This document shows positions 34,216 through 47,100 of a stretch of DNA of 64,000 nt, piece by piece; the first letter of the stretch is position 1; each line of letters begins with the position of its first letter. The notes beneath the pieces are model-generated. The model worked only from the letters and a program-made list of their open reading frames with translations, made no database searches and was not told the DNA's origin. The stretch lies in contig CM023540.1 of assembly GCA_013350335.1 (NCBI GenBank), forward strand, positions 48,405,222 to 48,469,221. The letters run 5' to 3'. The stretch comes from Chimonanthus salicifolius. Lineage: Eukaryota; Streptophyta; Magnoliopsida; Laurales; Calycanthaceae. The translations under genes and the position numbers were made by a program.

Positions 34216-34396
34216 CAGGGGTTAAAAAATCGTTATCGGCCGATATTTTTCTCTCTCCAGCCGATATCGGCCGATATTGGCCAATATTTTGATATCGGCC
34301 GATATGATACGGCCGATATTTCAGCCGATATTGTGAATATCGGCTGATATTTACAACTTCAAAACCGATACATATCGGCCGATATTTGTACCCCTG
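34216..34396. mobile_element. hAT MITE rich in ATATCGGCCGATAT palindromes
   Basis: It begins CAGGGGTTAAAAA and ends ATTTGTACCCCTG, a hAT-type inverted end. Flanks CCTTTGGG (34208-34215) and CCTATGGG (34397-34404) match at 7 of 8 bases. The 181-bp body contains ATCGGCCGATAT or near copies about seven times, so it can fold on itself over most of its length. Related fragments occur at 21590-21720. Confidence 0.8.
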
Positions 34397-34455
34397 CCTA
34401 TGGGTATATCTGATCTAGTTCTTAATGCTAGATATTCATCAAACAGTACTCAAAT

Positions 34456-34647
34456 TGTCAAAATAATTTCTCTGTATTTGATTATGATTACAAGAGGTCT
34501 ATTTATACAAGTAATATTCCCCATAATTATAGGAAATCTAATATTGGATTCTCCTTGATTACATGAGATCCAATATTAGAGGAAGAATTATAGTAAAAAT
34601 AACAACCTTCCTACTTACATGAGATTTTAGGTTGTCCATTCCTAACA
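34456..34647 (-). repeat. Copia-2 3' LTR
   Basis: TG...CA block (plus-strand reading TGTCAAAATAATTT to CCTAACA) next to the polypurine tract. It is short for a Copia LTR. A TATTTATAC motif (34499-34507) is visible. Confidence 0.9.
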
Positions 34648-34653
34648 CCCCCC

Positions 34654-35840
34654 TCAAGTTGGTGCATGGATATTGCTCATGCCCAACTTGACAAGAGAGT
34701 CGAGAAACACCTTGCTAGCTACGGCTTTAGTGAGGACATCTGCCAGTTGATCTTCGGACTTCACGAATGGAAAAGTAATGATTCCGGCTTCAAGTTTCTC
34801 TTTGATAAAATGTCTGTCAATCTCCACATGCTTAGTCCGATCATGTTCAATAGGGTTATGAGCAATGTCTATAACTAACTTGTTGTCACAGTATAGTTTC
34901 ATTGCCATTTTTAGTTTGATGCTTAAGTCATTCAGTAAATTTCTTAACCAGAGCAACTCACATACCCCAAGTGCCATACCTCTATACTCAGCTTCAGTAC
35001 TTGATCTTGATACTACTTGTTGCTTTTTACTTCTCCAAGTCACAAGGTTCCCACCTACAAATGTGAAGTATCCTGAGGTAGATCTTCTGTCATCAGCTGA
35101 ACCTGCCCAATCGGCATCGGTATAGCTTTCAACCTTTAGGTGACCATGATTTGAGAACAATAAACCTTTACCCAGAGCAGACTTTAAATATCTAAATATG
35201 CGTTCTACAGCATCCATGTGAGGTTTACGTGGGTTGTGCATGAACTGACTCACCATACTTACTGCATATGCAATATCTGGACTGGTATGAGATAAATAAA
35301 TTAGTTTTCCAACGAGCCTCTGGTATCTCCCTTTATCGGTAGGAGATGCACTCCAACACTTAAAGAGTTTATGATTCTGCTCAATGGGAGTATTAACTGG
35401 CTTGCATCCTAGCATTTCTGTTTCAGATAATATATCAAGGATATATTTTTGTAGGGATAAGAAAATACCAAGCTTTGATCGGGCCACCTCAATCCTAAGA
35501 AAGTATTTAAGATCTCCAAGCTGCTTCATTTCAAACTCAAATGTTAAATATTGTTGTAAACTAGAAATCTCCTCATGATCATCACCTGTCATTATCATAT
35601 TATCAACATAGATAATTATGGTCAGTGGTTTTACCTCTTTTGTGCTTTAAAAATAAAGTGTGATCTGAGTTACTTTGTTTGTAGCCGAAATTCCTAATAG
35701 ACTTTGTGAACCTGCCAAACCAAGCCCTTGGAGACTGCTTCAACCCATACAAAACCTTTTTCAGTTTGCACACCATTGTTGTATCTGAGTATTTTGGTAT
35801 ACTTGGAGGAGGATCCATATATACTTCTTCAGTAAGGTCT
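34654..35840 (-). pseudogene. Copia-2 reverse transcriptase end and RNase H
   Basis: Reverse transcriptase is seen as VLYGLKQSPRAWFGRF (about 35725), then IYVDNMIMTGDD (about 35600), where the YVDD catalytic box has become YVDN. RNase H is open and nearly intact at 34654-35598: [46 protein letters not shown] and RTKHVEIDRHF. The frame ends six bases before the 3' LTR. Confidence 0.85.
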
Positions 35841-36266
35841 CCATGCGAGAAAGCATTTTTGATATCAAACTGAAGAAGTGGCCAATCTTAATTAGTTGTT
35901 AACGACAAAAGTACTCTCACAGTATTAAGTTTAGCAACTGGTGTAAATGTTTCTTGATAATCTACACTATAAGACTGTGTATATCCTTTTGCAACTAGCC
36001 GAGCTTTTTATCTCTCAATCGTCCCATTTGCTTTGTGTTTGACCGTAAACACCCATCTACACCCCACGGTGGTCTTCTTTCCCTTGGTAAGTGCACGAGT
36101 TTCCAAGTGGCATTTTTGTCCAATACTGTCATTTCCTTTGCCATAGCCTTGGTCCACCTAGAATCTGCTACAGCTTCCTGTAATTTACTAGGAATAGAGA
36201 CAGAGGATAATTGAAGTACATAATATGCATATGACTCAGACTACTTGTGGGAGGACACATGGTTAC

Positions 36267-38936
36267 TTATTGGATATTTAACTTTAACTTTCGGTCAGGT
36301 TCATATCTAGTTGCTAGTTGACCACGATTAGATTGGAGTTGAAGATAATATTGGGATGGTTTAGATACAGGTTCAGTTATACTAATAATATCATGGATAT
36401 TAGAGTCAACAGGAATATGATCAGGTAATACCTCTAAGGAATCCTCTAGAGACGATTGGATCAGTGGGTTTATAGACGTAGGAGACAGTGTACTATCATG
36501 GACTTGACATTCACGCCCTTCAATTGAGTGCTCAATGGAGGATGATTCGGGTGTCTCAGCTTCAATACTAGATGGTCTCATTATGTCAAAAAACCTTATT
36601 TCATCCTGATTCTGTACTTCATCGCTAGTCTCCCTCAGAAGTGAAAAATCTCTTATCTCTTGTGGATAGAAAAACACTTTTTCATGGAATATTACATCCA
36701 TAGAGATATAAAACTTATGAGTAGGAGGATAATAACAGTGATATCCTTTTTGAGTGGAGTCATACCCTACAAACGCACACTTCAAGGCACGTGGTCCAGC
36801 TTGGTGCATTGATTTTTATGTAAGTGAACATACACTACACAGCCAAAGACACGAGGTGCCAAATGAACAACTGAGGGAAGCGTACAGTGGTCAGATAGTA
36901 CATCCAAAGGTCTTCTGAATCCAAGAACACTAGATGGTTATGATTAATCAAGTAGACAACAAAACTCAAAACTTCACCCTATAGATGTGGTGGAATATGA
37001 CCCCTAATTAAGAGAGATCAAGTGACCTCCAAAAGGTGCCGATTTTTTCGTGCAGCAACCCCGTTCTATTGAGGAGTCTGAGAGCAAGATGTTTGATGGA
37101 TAGTACCAACTGAATGTAGAAAATCAGTCAATTCATTCTTGAAATATTCACCCCCATTATCAGAATGAATAAATCTGATAGATATGCCAAATTGTGTTAA
37201 CACCATTTGATGGAAAAGACGATACACAGTACATACATCGCTCTTGTGTCACAGCAAATAAACCCAAGTCATCCTGGTAGAATCATCAACAAATGTAATG
37301 AACCACTTCATGCCATTGTATGTAGAAAGTGGGGCAGGACCCCAAACATCCGAGTGAACTAAGGCAAAATGTGCATTAGTTTTATTATCATGCGAATGAA
37401 AAACAGAACGATGGCTTTTTGTCAGTACACAAGTTTCACAAACAAAGTCTGAAAATATTAGAACCAGTAAATAAGGATGGAAATAATCTCCGAAGGTAAC
37501 CAAATGAGGGATGACCCAATCGTGCATGCCATGACCAAATCTCCTCATGCCTTTTAAATATGCTGCTGTCTATAACGTGAAGTAGTGCTCCATCATCTAA
37601 TCGGTGTAACCTATCTTCCAGATAGTACAAGCCTCCACGTTGTTTACCACTGCCAATCTTCTCCTTAGTATGGATGTTCTGAAAAAGACAGTAAGTAGGA
37701 AAAAATGTGGCAACACAGTCATGAGACTCGGTTAACTGATTAACAGAAATAAGGTTACAATTTAGTGATGGGACTAATAAAACATTAGTGAGAGATAAGG
37801 ATGGTGACAGGGGTACAGTGCCGACACCGACAACTGGGGAAGACACACCATTGGCATTAGTAATGGCTGATTTGGGCCAAGTAGAAGATAAATGACTAAA
37901 CCTAGATTTATCATAAGTCATATGGTCCATAACACCTGTGTTAATTATCCAATCATTATTTCTAGTAAAAAAAGTAATAGCAAAATTAGTGATACCTGAC
38001 TTGGCAATGAAGCCGGAAGCAGTGACGACATGGCTCTTGGGAACTGAATCCGCTGCCGTGGGATTATAAGACTTAGGAGATGCCGTCTTATCCTTTGGAT
38101 GCCAATCAGGGTAGCCATGTAGCTTAAAGCATGTATTTATCACATGATTAACCCCATTACAATGAGTACACTTACAAACACCTTTCTTTGGGTTTAGATG
38201 AGTACCAGATTTTCGAATAGCTATAATAACTCCTCATTAGATGGCGTACTAAGCATAGCATCTTGGCGATTTCCCTCGGCACAGATGATAACATAAGCAA
38301 CCTGTAGAGTTGGAAGCGGTGTAGTCACAAGAACACGACCACGAACCCCATCCAAATGGGAATCGAGACCAGTCAGGAAAACGTACAGTCATTGAGAGTT
38401 GACCATTATGGTATACCTCTCAAGATTCTGGGTACATTCCATAGTGCAAGGCTCAATAGCATCAAGCTCTTGCCATAATTTTTGTAGTTTTCCAAAGTAA
38501 AAAATAACAGAACCTCCATTCTGGCAGACAGAAATCACCGCACAATAATTGATAGGCCTTTGATGCATCTTGGCCGACAGAATAAGCTTGTTTGGCAGCT
38601 TCCCAGATCTCCTTGGCAGTAGATAGGAGTAAGAAAAGTGACCTGATGTCCTTAGTCATGGCGTCAAGGAGCCAAGATTTGACCATACAGTTCTCATCCT
38701 CCCATGTTTCATATTCCTTAGAATTGGTGGCTTTTGGAGCCTTCTTACTACCAGAGATAAAGCCCCAACGTTTCCTGCCCCTGATTCGAGGACTACTCAA
38801 TGTAGTTAGTACCATCGAGTAGTTCTGGAGTAATCAATGAGGACATATCTTGTAGGTTGAATGGAAGCAAGACAGTAGGAGCAACCTTCTCTTTCCCTTT
38901 CTGAGATTCGAGGTTACTGGAGGATGAATTAGTCAT
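36267..38936 (-). pseudogene. Copia-2 gag, protease and integrase
   Basis: Gag starts MTNSSSSNLESQKGKEKVAP, with SSLITPELLDGTNYIE then a frame change to KEYETWEDENCMVKSWLLDA. The retroviral-type protease box reads WIINTGVMDHMT (about 37940), where the family has DSG; the catalytic Asp is Asn here. GAG-pre-integrase reads WSWHARLGHPSFGYL (about 37510), and integrase reads CETCVLTKSHRSVF and FVDDSTRMTWVYLL (37249-37440). The region at 36267-36809 is the integrase C-terminal part, with KCAFVGYDSTQKGYHCY. Confidence 0.8.
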
Positions 38937-39981
38937 TGATAAAGGGTTGAAGAGGCTGAAACCTCTTTTGATTCCAACCCCTAGTATCGACAATTAGTAT
39001 GGGCTGGAAGAGGGGAAGATGAACAGTCCGTGTTGCAGCCCTCGTCGGCGTTGACTTCCCACCAAGGCCGTTTGCTGTGGACGATTGCTGCAATGTATGA
39101 GCATCACACCGTTCGCTGAAAGCGATTGGAGTTGTGCATGACAGACTGGCTGTTGCTGACAAGCCGATCGGAAACTAGATCTGCAGAGGAGGCTGCAAAA
39201 TCCAATTGGTCTTCTCACCGATTGTCTCTCCTTCGACTGACAAGGACAGAGATGGCAGATCGGAAGAGGCAACAAAGAAGGAGACCGCAACTGGGTGTCA
39301 AGGAGGATGACGATAGAGAATAAGGGGATCGTGGGTCAACGGATCTGAGCAGTAGACAGGCCGAGGTTGCAGGGGAAATGGCAGAGCTGTTCGAGTGATT
39401 CAGGATGCAGATCTGACACGGCAGTAAGAGGAGAGAGTGGCGGCAGTAAGATCCAAGCAGCAGGGAGCTAGAACGATCGCGGCAACACCGATATGAGGAA
39501 GCAGCGATGGCCGACAGATCTGGAACAGTCGGCACTAAGATTGTGCGAATGGAACAAATCAGAATTGGCAACACAAAGAAGATCTGAGAAGAGCCGAGAG
39601 TGTCGGTGGAAGGATGGAGCAGATCTCAGGCCGGATCTAAAGATCTAAAAAGGGGCAGGGCGGATGGCGCTAGCTGAGGAGATCAGAGCTCTGAGCAGAA
39701 CGGCATACAGCAGCGGCGGAGATGTGCATGGCGCAAATCAGACAGAGCAGCAATAAGAGGACTGGGACCCTGTCCCAAATCCTGCTGATCTGAAGAACAG
39801 AAGGACGAACATGGTAACAGATCTAGGCAGCGATCACGCCGTGAGATCCCGTTGATAAACTAGCCGCCGGTAGAGAAGGGACCCGAAAATACTGTGTAGA
39901 AGCACAGTGGACAAGAGAAAGAATAGAAAAAAAAAAAATTCGATTCCTATGAAAGGAGATCGAACCTTGGCTCTGATATCA

Positions 39982-40172
39982 TGTCAAAATAATTTCTCTG
40001 CATTTGATTATGATTACAAGAGGTTTATTTATACAAGTAATATTCCCCACAATTATAGGAAATTTAATATTGGATTTTTCTTGATTACATGAGATCCAAT
40101 ATTAGAGGAAGAATTATAGTAAAAATAACAACCTTCTATTTACATAAGATTTTAGGTTGATCGTTCCTAACA
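39982..40172 (-). repeat. Copia-2 5' LTR
   Basis: Pair of 34456-34647, ending against the primer binding site. Transitions dominate the differences, as expected of methylated plant repeats. Confidence 0.9.
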
Positions 40173-41059
40173 CAAGTTTGTCATTCATGCTAATATTCAT
40201 CAGCCGAAACAAGCCAAAAGGAAAGCCGAGGCCTAATTAGGAGGATTCCTAAATCAAATCTGTAGCTTAACTAATAAAAGCCTGTTATTCTAATCTAAAG
40301 ATTTTGGATTTGAATCCTACAGGTGTCAGAAAGACAGTCTGACTGACTTACGAAAATAGTTTGCAAAATCCAAATTAAAAGTCACTTTTAAATTAAGTAA
40401 TAAAAATTGGAAAATAGAAAATAAAAGAAAATAGTGCATTGCATGGTTTCAAGTAGATCATTTCTAGGTGAAACTCTAATTGTCTAGCCTAGATGTTATC
40501 TTAAGGAGCTAATACGAATATCACTTGCAATCTGTTTCTTACTCTTTCTAACCTACTCCCATGAACAACATTTCTTTTCTAAACGGTAATCATAGCACCA
40601 GAGGTAAAAAAAGATAAAAAAAAAGGAAAAACAAAAAACATAAGCACCTTACAATAAAACTTTTTGTAACACACTCATCGAGCCTTGTTCCTCTTTTCCA
40701 AGTAGGCACTTAATTGCCTCTTCTGACCTAAAAGTTGCTCAAAATCATTCCTCAGATGACATTTTTTGCATCACACAAACAATTGGAGCTTTAAGTCCAA
40801 TCAGGCCAAAAAAAAAAAAGGGAAAATCAGAACCAAGAATGATGCGTAAAAAACTAGCTATTGAAATAGCTGATATTTCAGTGAAAAAACAAAAGAAAGA
40901 CAATTCAAGCACTATAAGGACCAAAATATTAATTTCATCCCAAATATGAACTCAGGATGGAACTTAAATTCCGCAAAGGTGGAACAAGCGACCCATCAAA
41001 GCCAAAAAGATCAGGGGTCAATGCAGACTACTCATACAAGGGATTGGGATTTCTTTCTC
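40173..41059. other. DNA between Copia-2 and the amidase stop codon, including its probable 3' UTR
   Basis: The right part (about 40650-41059) should hold the amidase 3' UTR on the minus strand. At 40204, after CATCAG, a short open stretch could be a terminal exon for the orphan exon at 34031. A tRNA-like 65-mer at 40259-40323 does not fold into a proper cloverleaf. Confidence 0.4.
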
Positions 41060-41161
41060 CTATTTTATGTGGGTAGGATCATTTGGCCCAATATCATCAA
41101 TTGGTGGGCGTTGCCTGTGATGATCAGTGATCGATTGATAGGCCATGGCTAAGGCTAGAGC
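41060..41161 (-). CDS. Amidase last exon
   Basis: 33 codons and a TAG stop follow the acceptor CGTGCAG/GCTCTA. The exon reads [20 protein letters not shown] then [13 protein letters not shown]. It joins the previous exon in phase 0 across a 4226-bp intron that holds a Copia fragment and a SINE. The C-terminal RPPIDD wording matches the family. Confidence 0.85.
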   Translation of the reverse strand, partial: ALALAMAYQSITDHHRQRPPIDDIGPNDPTHIK

Positions 41162-44100
41162 CTGCACGAAAAGAGAGTAGAACTAGTCAGGATATTTTTC
41201 TAGAATCCATCCAATGCAATTGATAAACGACAAGCGACCAATGCCAACCAAATGACTTAGTGCTTCCATATTTATCACTAGTGAGAAACAAGGACATCGA
41301 GCAGTGATATTAAAGAATTATCTAACATAAAAATGTGGGCCACATACTTCGAACTAACTAAATTTAATCATAAAATCTCCTTTTCTATTTTAAATTATTT
41401 TTTACATGCTTTTTCCCCTGATTTAAGATGATAACGTGATAAAGCAGAGATTATATTTTACAACTCATCAAATCCAATCTTACTATTTACAATAGATAAC
41501 TTAAATATTGAATAAATCATACTATTTACAATGGATATGCATATTGTGTATTTCATTGATTAGTATATGATGATAGTTCTAATTAGATACTTTTAATCAA
41601 TCAAATCAGGGGTTTTAATGGTCCCACTCAAGTATAAATGAATGTATAGAATGTGTTAAAATACAATTTTACATGTCCATTTGACTTGTGCCTAATTCAA
41701 TATGAGTCAGCAGATTATGATTTAGAGAATAAAGGGCAAATAAAAGAAGAGTTGGGCTGCTCCATCCCCACATATTAGTGCTTTCAAGTGTATCTGTGTT
41801 GTTTATAGTTCTTGAAGAGTTTTGGTTTGTCCATGTGGGGAACATGGAGAACATGGAGAACATGGGAAAGATGAAATGTAGAAGAGCCAGAGGAAAAAGA
41901 TATAGTACCAGTGTGCGCAATGGGAAGAGAATCACCGTTATCCAAAAGAACATGATCAGTACCACTCTAGTCTGACCGAGAGCAGTAGTGGATGTGCATC
42001 ACCTGTCATATGATTGGTAGCTCCTGTATCAGGGTACCAATTGTGATCAGCTGGAGGAGCAATCTACAGGCCTGACGAACAGTAGAGGGAAGATCAGCCT
42101 CGAACTAAGGCTCTTGACGGTAGCGCTGATAGCAATTGGAAGCACTATGTCCATACTTGGAGCAGATCTGACACTGGAGGGCAGCAGACTGAGGATGTCC
42201 AAGAATGCTGGAAGAGGTTGTTGATGAACGTCCTCGACTACGATTGCCACGACCACCTCTACCATTGTCAGGGCGATTCCGACGACCGCAGCCACCACGA
42301 GCATATGAACCGCACTCGCGAGATGAGAGAAGAGCAGTGTGAGGCACGCCCCCAGGGCTATCAGATGGGGTACTCTGTCCCAAATGTGTGAGTTAAGACT
42401 CAAATAGTAAGGCTGAGCGCGGAGATCTTGGAACTGCCTGAAAGTTGAGGAGAGAGGATGGTAGTAGTGTAAAACATGAAATAGTCAGGGCCAAGTCCAC
42501 GTAGAACTGATGTAACGAGATCATCATTGGAGGCCGGTTGATTGATAGCGGTAAGAGCATCGGCAATGGATTTGACATGCTACAAATATTCAGAAATGGT
42601 CTTTGTACCTTTGGAGAGAAGAGTACTTGAATACGGAAATGAGTGGCATTAGCAAGAGAATGCTTGTGAAAAATTGCGTTGCAGACAGTTTCCAAATCTC
42701 ACGAGAGGTGGATGCCAACAACCTGGGCAAGCATAAGTTCAGAGATGGTCGCAATAAGAATCCCAGCGAGGTTCTGATCCATTGCAATCCAGGTGGTATG
42801 GGCAGGGTTGGGAGTAGACTTGGATTGGTCATCAATGGAAATGTATGGTGGGGGACAAGAGTTGGTGCTATCAATGTAGGACCAGTAGTATTGACCAAGC
42901 AAGAACGATTTTATTTGGGCATGCCAAAGGAGGTAGTTTGTTTCCGTTAATTTAATGGAGACAAGATGGGAAAAGTAGGGGATTGTGATGACTGGAGCAG
43001 TGGGGGTGGAAGAGGAAGCAACAGAGGAGGCCATTGTAATGACGAGCGAGGGATGGTTGTTCTGAGAGGTGCCTCTTTTTTTTTTTTCCCCCTGCAGTAG
43101 TGCTAGCAAAGAGAAATAGGTGACAACAACCAGTCGTAGCAAAAGAAGCAATCTAACAAAGCTAAGCAACCAGTAATGAAAACTGGATATGAAAGATTCT
43201 TAGCAAGAAACACTAAACTAAAGGGGGCAACAAACTGATAAACGGCAAAGCCAAGGCAGATCTGAGCGAAGAGCAGATCGGCGATGAGGGAACTGATGAG
43301 GGAGAGAGTAGAAGGTTGAACCGAGAAGTCCCTCAGCAGACTGGCTCCCGTTGTGAACACCGTCGGCCGGTCAATCAAAGACAAGACCGACAGGTAGATG
43401 CTCTGTCGCTGGCGGGATCAGAACCGAGAGGGAACAGAGAGTGGAGAAGAGAAGCAGCGAGATCAACAAATCGGGATGCCCAGATGCGGAAGAGAGCATA
43501 GATCTGAGGCAGGGAAGAGAGCACATGGAGGACGCGACAAGATGAGAAGAGATCTACCGGCAAGAACCGCGCCGAATAGAGACAGTGCGGCGGTGACCCT
43601 CGGGAATCAGAACCGAGAGGGGAGGAGAAGACAAGATCCAGAGGCAGAGGATGGATCTGTGTCGGTGAAGATGCAGATCTAGCCGAACTGGAGGTTGCGG
43701 CAAGATGCGAGGGCACTGGCGTAGAGAACCAGGCGTGGGTGCGCAGATCTGGCGAGCAACAGAAGGAAGCAAAGGGGGGGCGCAACCAAAGCCGGCAAGC
43801 AGCAGAAAGCAGACTTGAGTCGAAGAAGAAGAGGAGCCTGAGAAGTGCCGCTGTGTTCCAAAGGAAAAAGGGTGGGATGGCGATGGTAAAAAAAAAAGGG
43901 ATTTAGGGAGCCGAGGCTTGGCTCTGTACCATGAAGAGTATTGGAAAAGTTGGATCAAAGGCCCTTCTCATTATACAACATATATATACATGTACAAGTC
44001 TAAGTATATAAGCCCTCAATCAAGGAACTTGACAAAGATAGAATAATATAAAGATGGTAGGTCAACCCTATCCTCTAATAGTTCTACTTATGTGTAGTTA

Positions 44101-47100
44101 ATTTTTTTTATATGTTCTTCTGAAATGCATATGTGGAATGATTGCCTAATTAACTGTAGCTTATACCCCCCAAGTATTCTCCTAATAAAGGTTGGAGCTA
44201 AGGGATTCCTTCTGGTACAAGAGAACAATGAACCTATTGCAATGATATAGGTGAATTGAAACCATCTCTTTCTAGTATTCACATAAGGATTTAAATGTCT
44301 TGACAGAAATGTTTATTTCCTTGTGCATAAAACCAACAAAGTTGAGAGAAAATGTCTTGATGAGAAAGCTTTTTGATGTCAAGTGCTTAGTGCTGAAGCC
44401 CTTGCGTAAGCTCCAGACCCATTTTGCATCTTGCCCAGCGCTTTTTGCACCTAGGCCTTCACGTAATTCTTTTAGAAGCCTAATTTTAAATAATTTTAAT
44501 AGCAACTAAAGTATTATAATTATGATGATTATTGTTAGTAATACTTAATAAAACATTCTAATTTTTTACAATATACTTGTGCATTTATATAATGTACTTG
44601 AAAGCTTAGTTGCCAATATAGTTTCCTTTTTTGAATGATTATTATTATATATTGTTAATATTGATTCAATAGGAGTATAAATCTTATAAATCTCTACATA
44701 TTTTAAAGTATCTAAATAAGTGCACCTAACAAAATTAAGCTCGCACTTAAACATGCTGCTTTGCCATTTAGGCTCCAAGATCCCTTGGCACTTTGATTGC
44801 GCCTGGCAATTTGATTACTATAGCTGATGTGATCGATTTCTTTTTTAAATACAGAAAGAACAACATAATACTTAATTGACTTAAAACAGAATATATGAAA
44901 TTTGTTCACATATATTGTTGCAATCAGTGTAAAATCCATATCAAACTCTTTTTTTTTTTATTTACGTGTGGGAAACACTGGAAAACCCAGCGTAAAACCC
45001 CCATGGGTGATACCCATTTCCCTTAGGGTACACCAGATTAGGCCATGGGGGCTCGAACTTGGCACCACCCGTTTCCTGAGGCAGGAGGTTAACTAGTTGA
45101 GCTACACCCATCAAACAGATACATACATCCATTTGTAAAGGAGCATGGTAAGAGAAACTACAGAACTTTATAAGGCTTGACACATTGACATCATCAAGCA
45201 GGTTATTAAGTAACTTGCAATAGTTTAACAGTTTCTAATGCTTCTCATGACTGAATATAGAGAAACTACAGAACTTTATAAGGCTTGACACATTGACATC
45301 ATCAAGCAGGTTATTAATTAACTTGCAATAGTTTAACAGTTTCTAATGCTTCTAGACTGAATATATGTCTTGAGCTAAAAAACTTACAGTGTGGTCACAA
45401 TGAGGTGGAGCATAAATGCCTGTTGAGATAGGGGTTCTCCGCTGAGTACCACCCTCTGGCGGGTCTGTAATGTCCTTGAAACCGGTTGGAATGATGATTA
45501 CTGGCATACCAACAAGATTCCCCAAGCAAACCTTCTCCCAGTCAGTTGCACTTCCAATGAAAGCATCAACAGTAAAGCTTTCACGAATTTCCCGAATCAG
45601 TTTACCTCTTGCTCTTTGTGCCTGTGAATATCCAATCAATCTTTTCAGGAAACTTTACACTAACTGCAAACAACCCATTAAAGTTTCCATTTTTATGTCT
45701 ACTCTACAGTGTTAAGAAAAGTCTGGCAAAAGTTCATTTACACTTGGATAAACACCACTGGATGGGATTAATGTCAAATCCTACAGTTCAATCCATGTTG
45801 TGTCAATTCCATACAACACTATTTTTTTTTTTGATAACCAAGGTGTTCAGGCCTCTTAGAGCACCCGACTAATCCTCAAGGCATATGCAAGCCTCCCTAC
45901 CCCCACACACTGGGCAACTCTATGGGGAGTGTACAACACTAATTTGCTTTGCAGGCAGCAACCGAGATCTAGTCGCAGCTCTCCCAGTTTCTTTTGCTGG
46001 CACCCTTATAATACGTCATTACTCTTAACATTTCAAGTGAAAATCTTCATTGGCAACCACTATCTTCCCAATATCTCCTCCTCCACCATCTTCTCCATGT
46101 GTAATGAATTTTTAAAGAAAAATATTAGCACCGAAGGAGCATGACTTCTTCTGGATGCTTTAGAAGAAGGTGAGGAAAGTCTATCCCTCCCCTCCACCCA
46201 TTTTAATGCTACCTCAGCCTTTTCCTCATCATTGAACTGAACACCAAGTACCTTTCCCAATTCTCAATATTTGCTCTCCATCCTCCGTGGAGTAACCATG
46301 CTTCTAGAAAGCTTGTAATCCGCACCCAAAAGATGGTGTAGAAAAAATCCTTACTTTCAGCATTATTTCCACCATTTCCTTCAACCCTGCAACTCCATCT
46401 AGTCCTGCATTTTGTGTTACAGTACATCGGATGTTTCTGCTATCCCCCGCAGCTACCTATCCAGAATTTCCTGCAACCATTTTCCAGAAGTCGTCGTTGT
46501 TTAGATCTCTGGCGACGACTCCACCATTGCTACCCACATCCTCTGCCGCCCTAGTAGCTATATCATTGTGGAGAGAAGGCAATGATTGACTTCACTACAA
46601 GAGCAATTTGAGAAGAAAACACTTTTACTGGGCCAAGAGAACCTCCTGGCCCAACAAGCTTGAGGAGTCTTGAGCCACAGAGTTGCAGGCCCATTCCCAT
46701 CTCTGATAGAGGAGTCTCAAGCCACAGAGACTGCAGGCACAATCCCATCTCTGATAAAGGAGTCTCAAGCCACAGAGGTTGCTGCCCAAGCCCATGCCCA
46801 ATACAGGAGTCTCAAGCCATAAAGGCTGTTTTTGACAGGGCTATCCATCTGTAAGGGTGGATTCCTGATTTGGACTAGTTTACTAGGGTTTTTTTCAGTT
46901 TTCTCTCTCCACGATTTTTTGAGATCTGGCAGCCCAAATCTGCAATTTTTGCTTAGATCCGATAGATCAGAGCATGGTTTCCATCCAAATCTTCTCCACT
47001 GGTGTCTCCCCTGGCCTACCTCCACACGCCTAAGGTGGACCCCCCCTTTCGATCAACAGTGGTCCCCCGTGTGCCCTTCTCTTCTGCGGCTGCTGTACCG

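Larger units (their letters stand above)
34456..40172 (-). mobile_element. Copia-2: complete Ty1/Copia element with two LTRs
   Basis: LTRs lie at 34456-34647 and 39982-40172. Flanks CAAAT and CAAGT are a 4-of-5 target duplication. On the minus strand the 5' LTR is followed by the primer binding site TGATATCAGAGC (39970-39981, one change from the plant initiator-tRNA-Met site), a leader, gag (start about 38936), then protease, integrase, reverse transcriptase and RNase H, and a polypurine tract TTGAGGGGGG next to the 3' LTR. The LTRs differ at about 12 of 192 positions, mostly C/T or G/A changes, so the insertion is old. Gag and most of pol carry stops or frameshifts. Confidence 0.93.

Noticed and set aside
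40259..40323. A tRNA-like 65-mer with matching ends (TCTGTAG/CTACAGG) and a B-box-like GGATTTGAATCC.
   Set aside because: The acceptor stem pairs, but no proper D-arm or anticodon arm can be drawn and the length is short. At best it is a SINE or tRNA relic.
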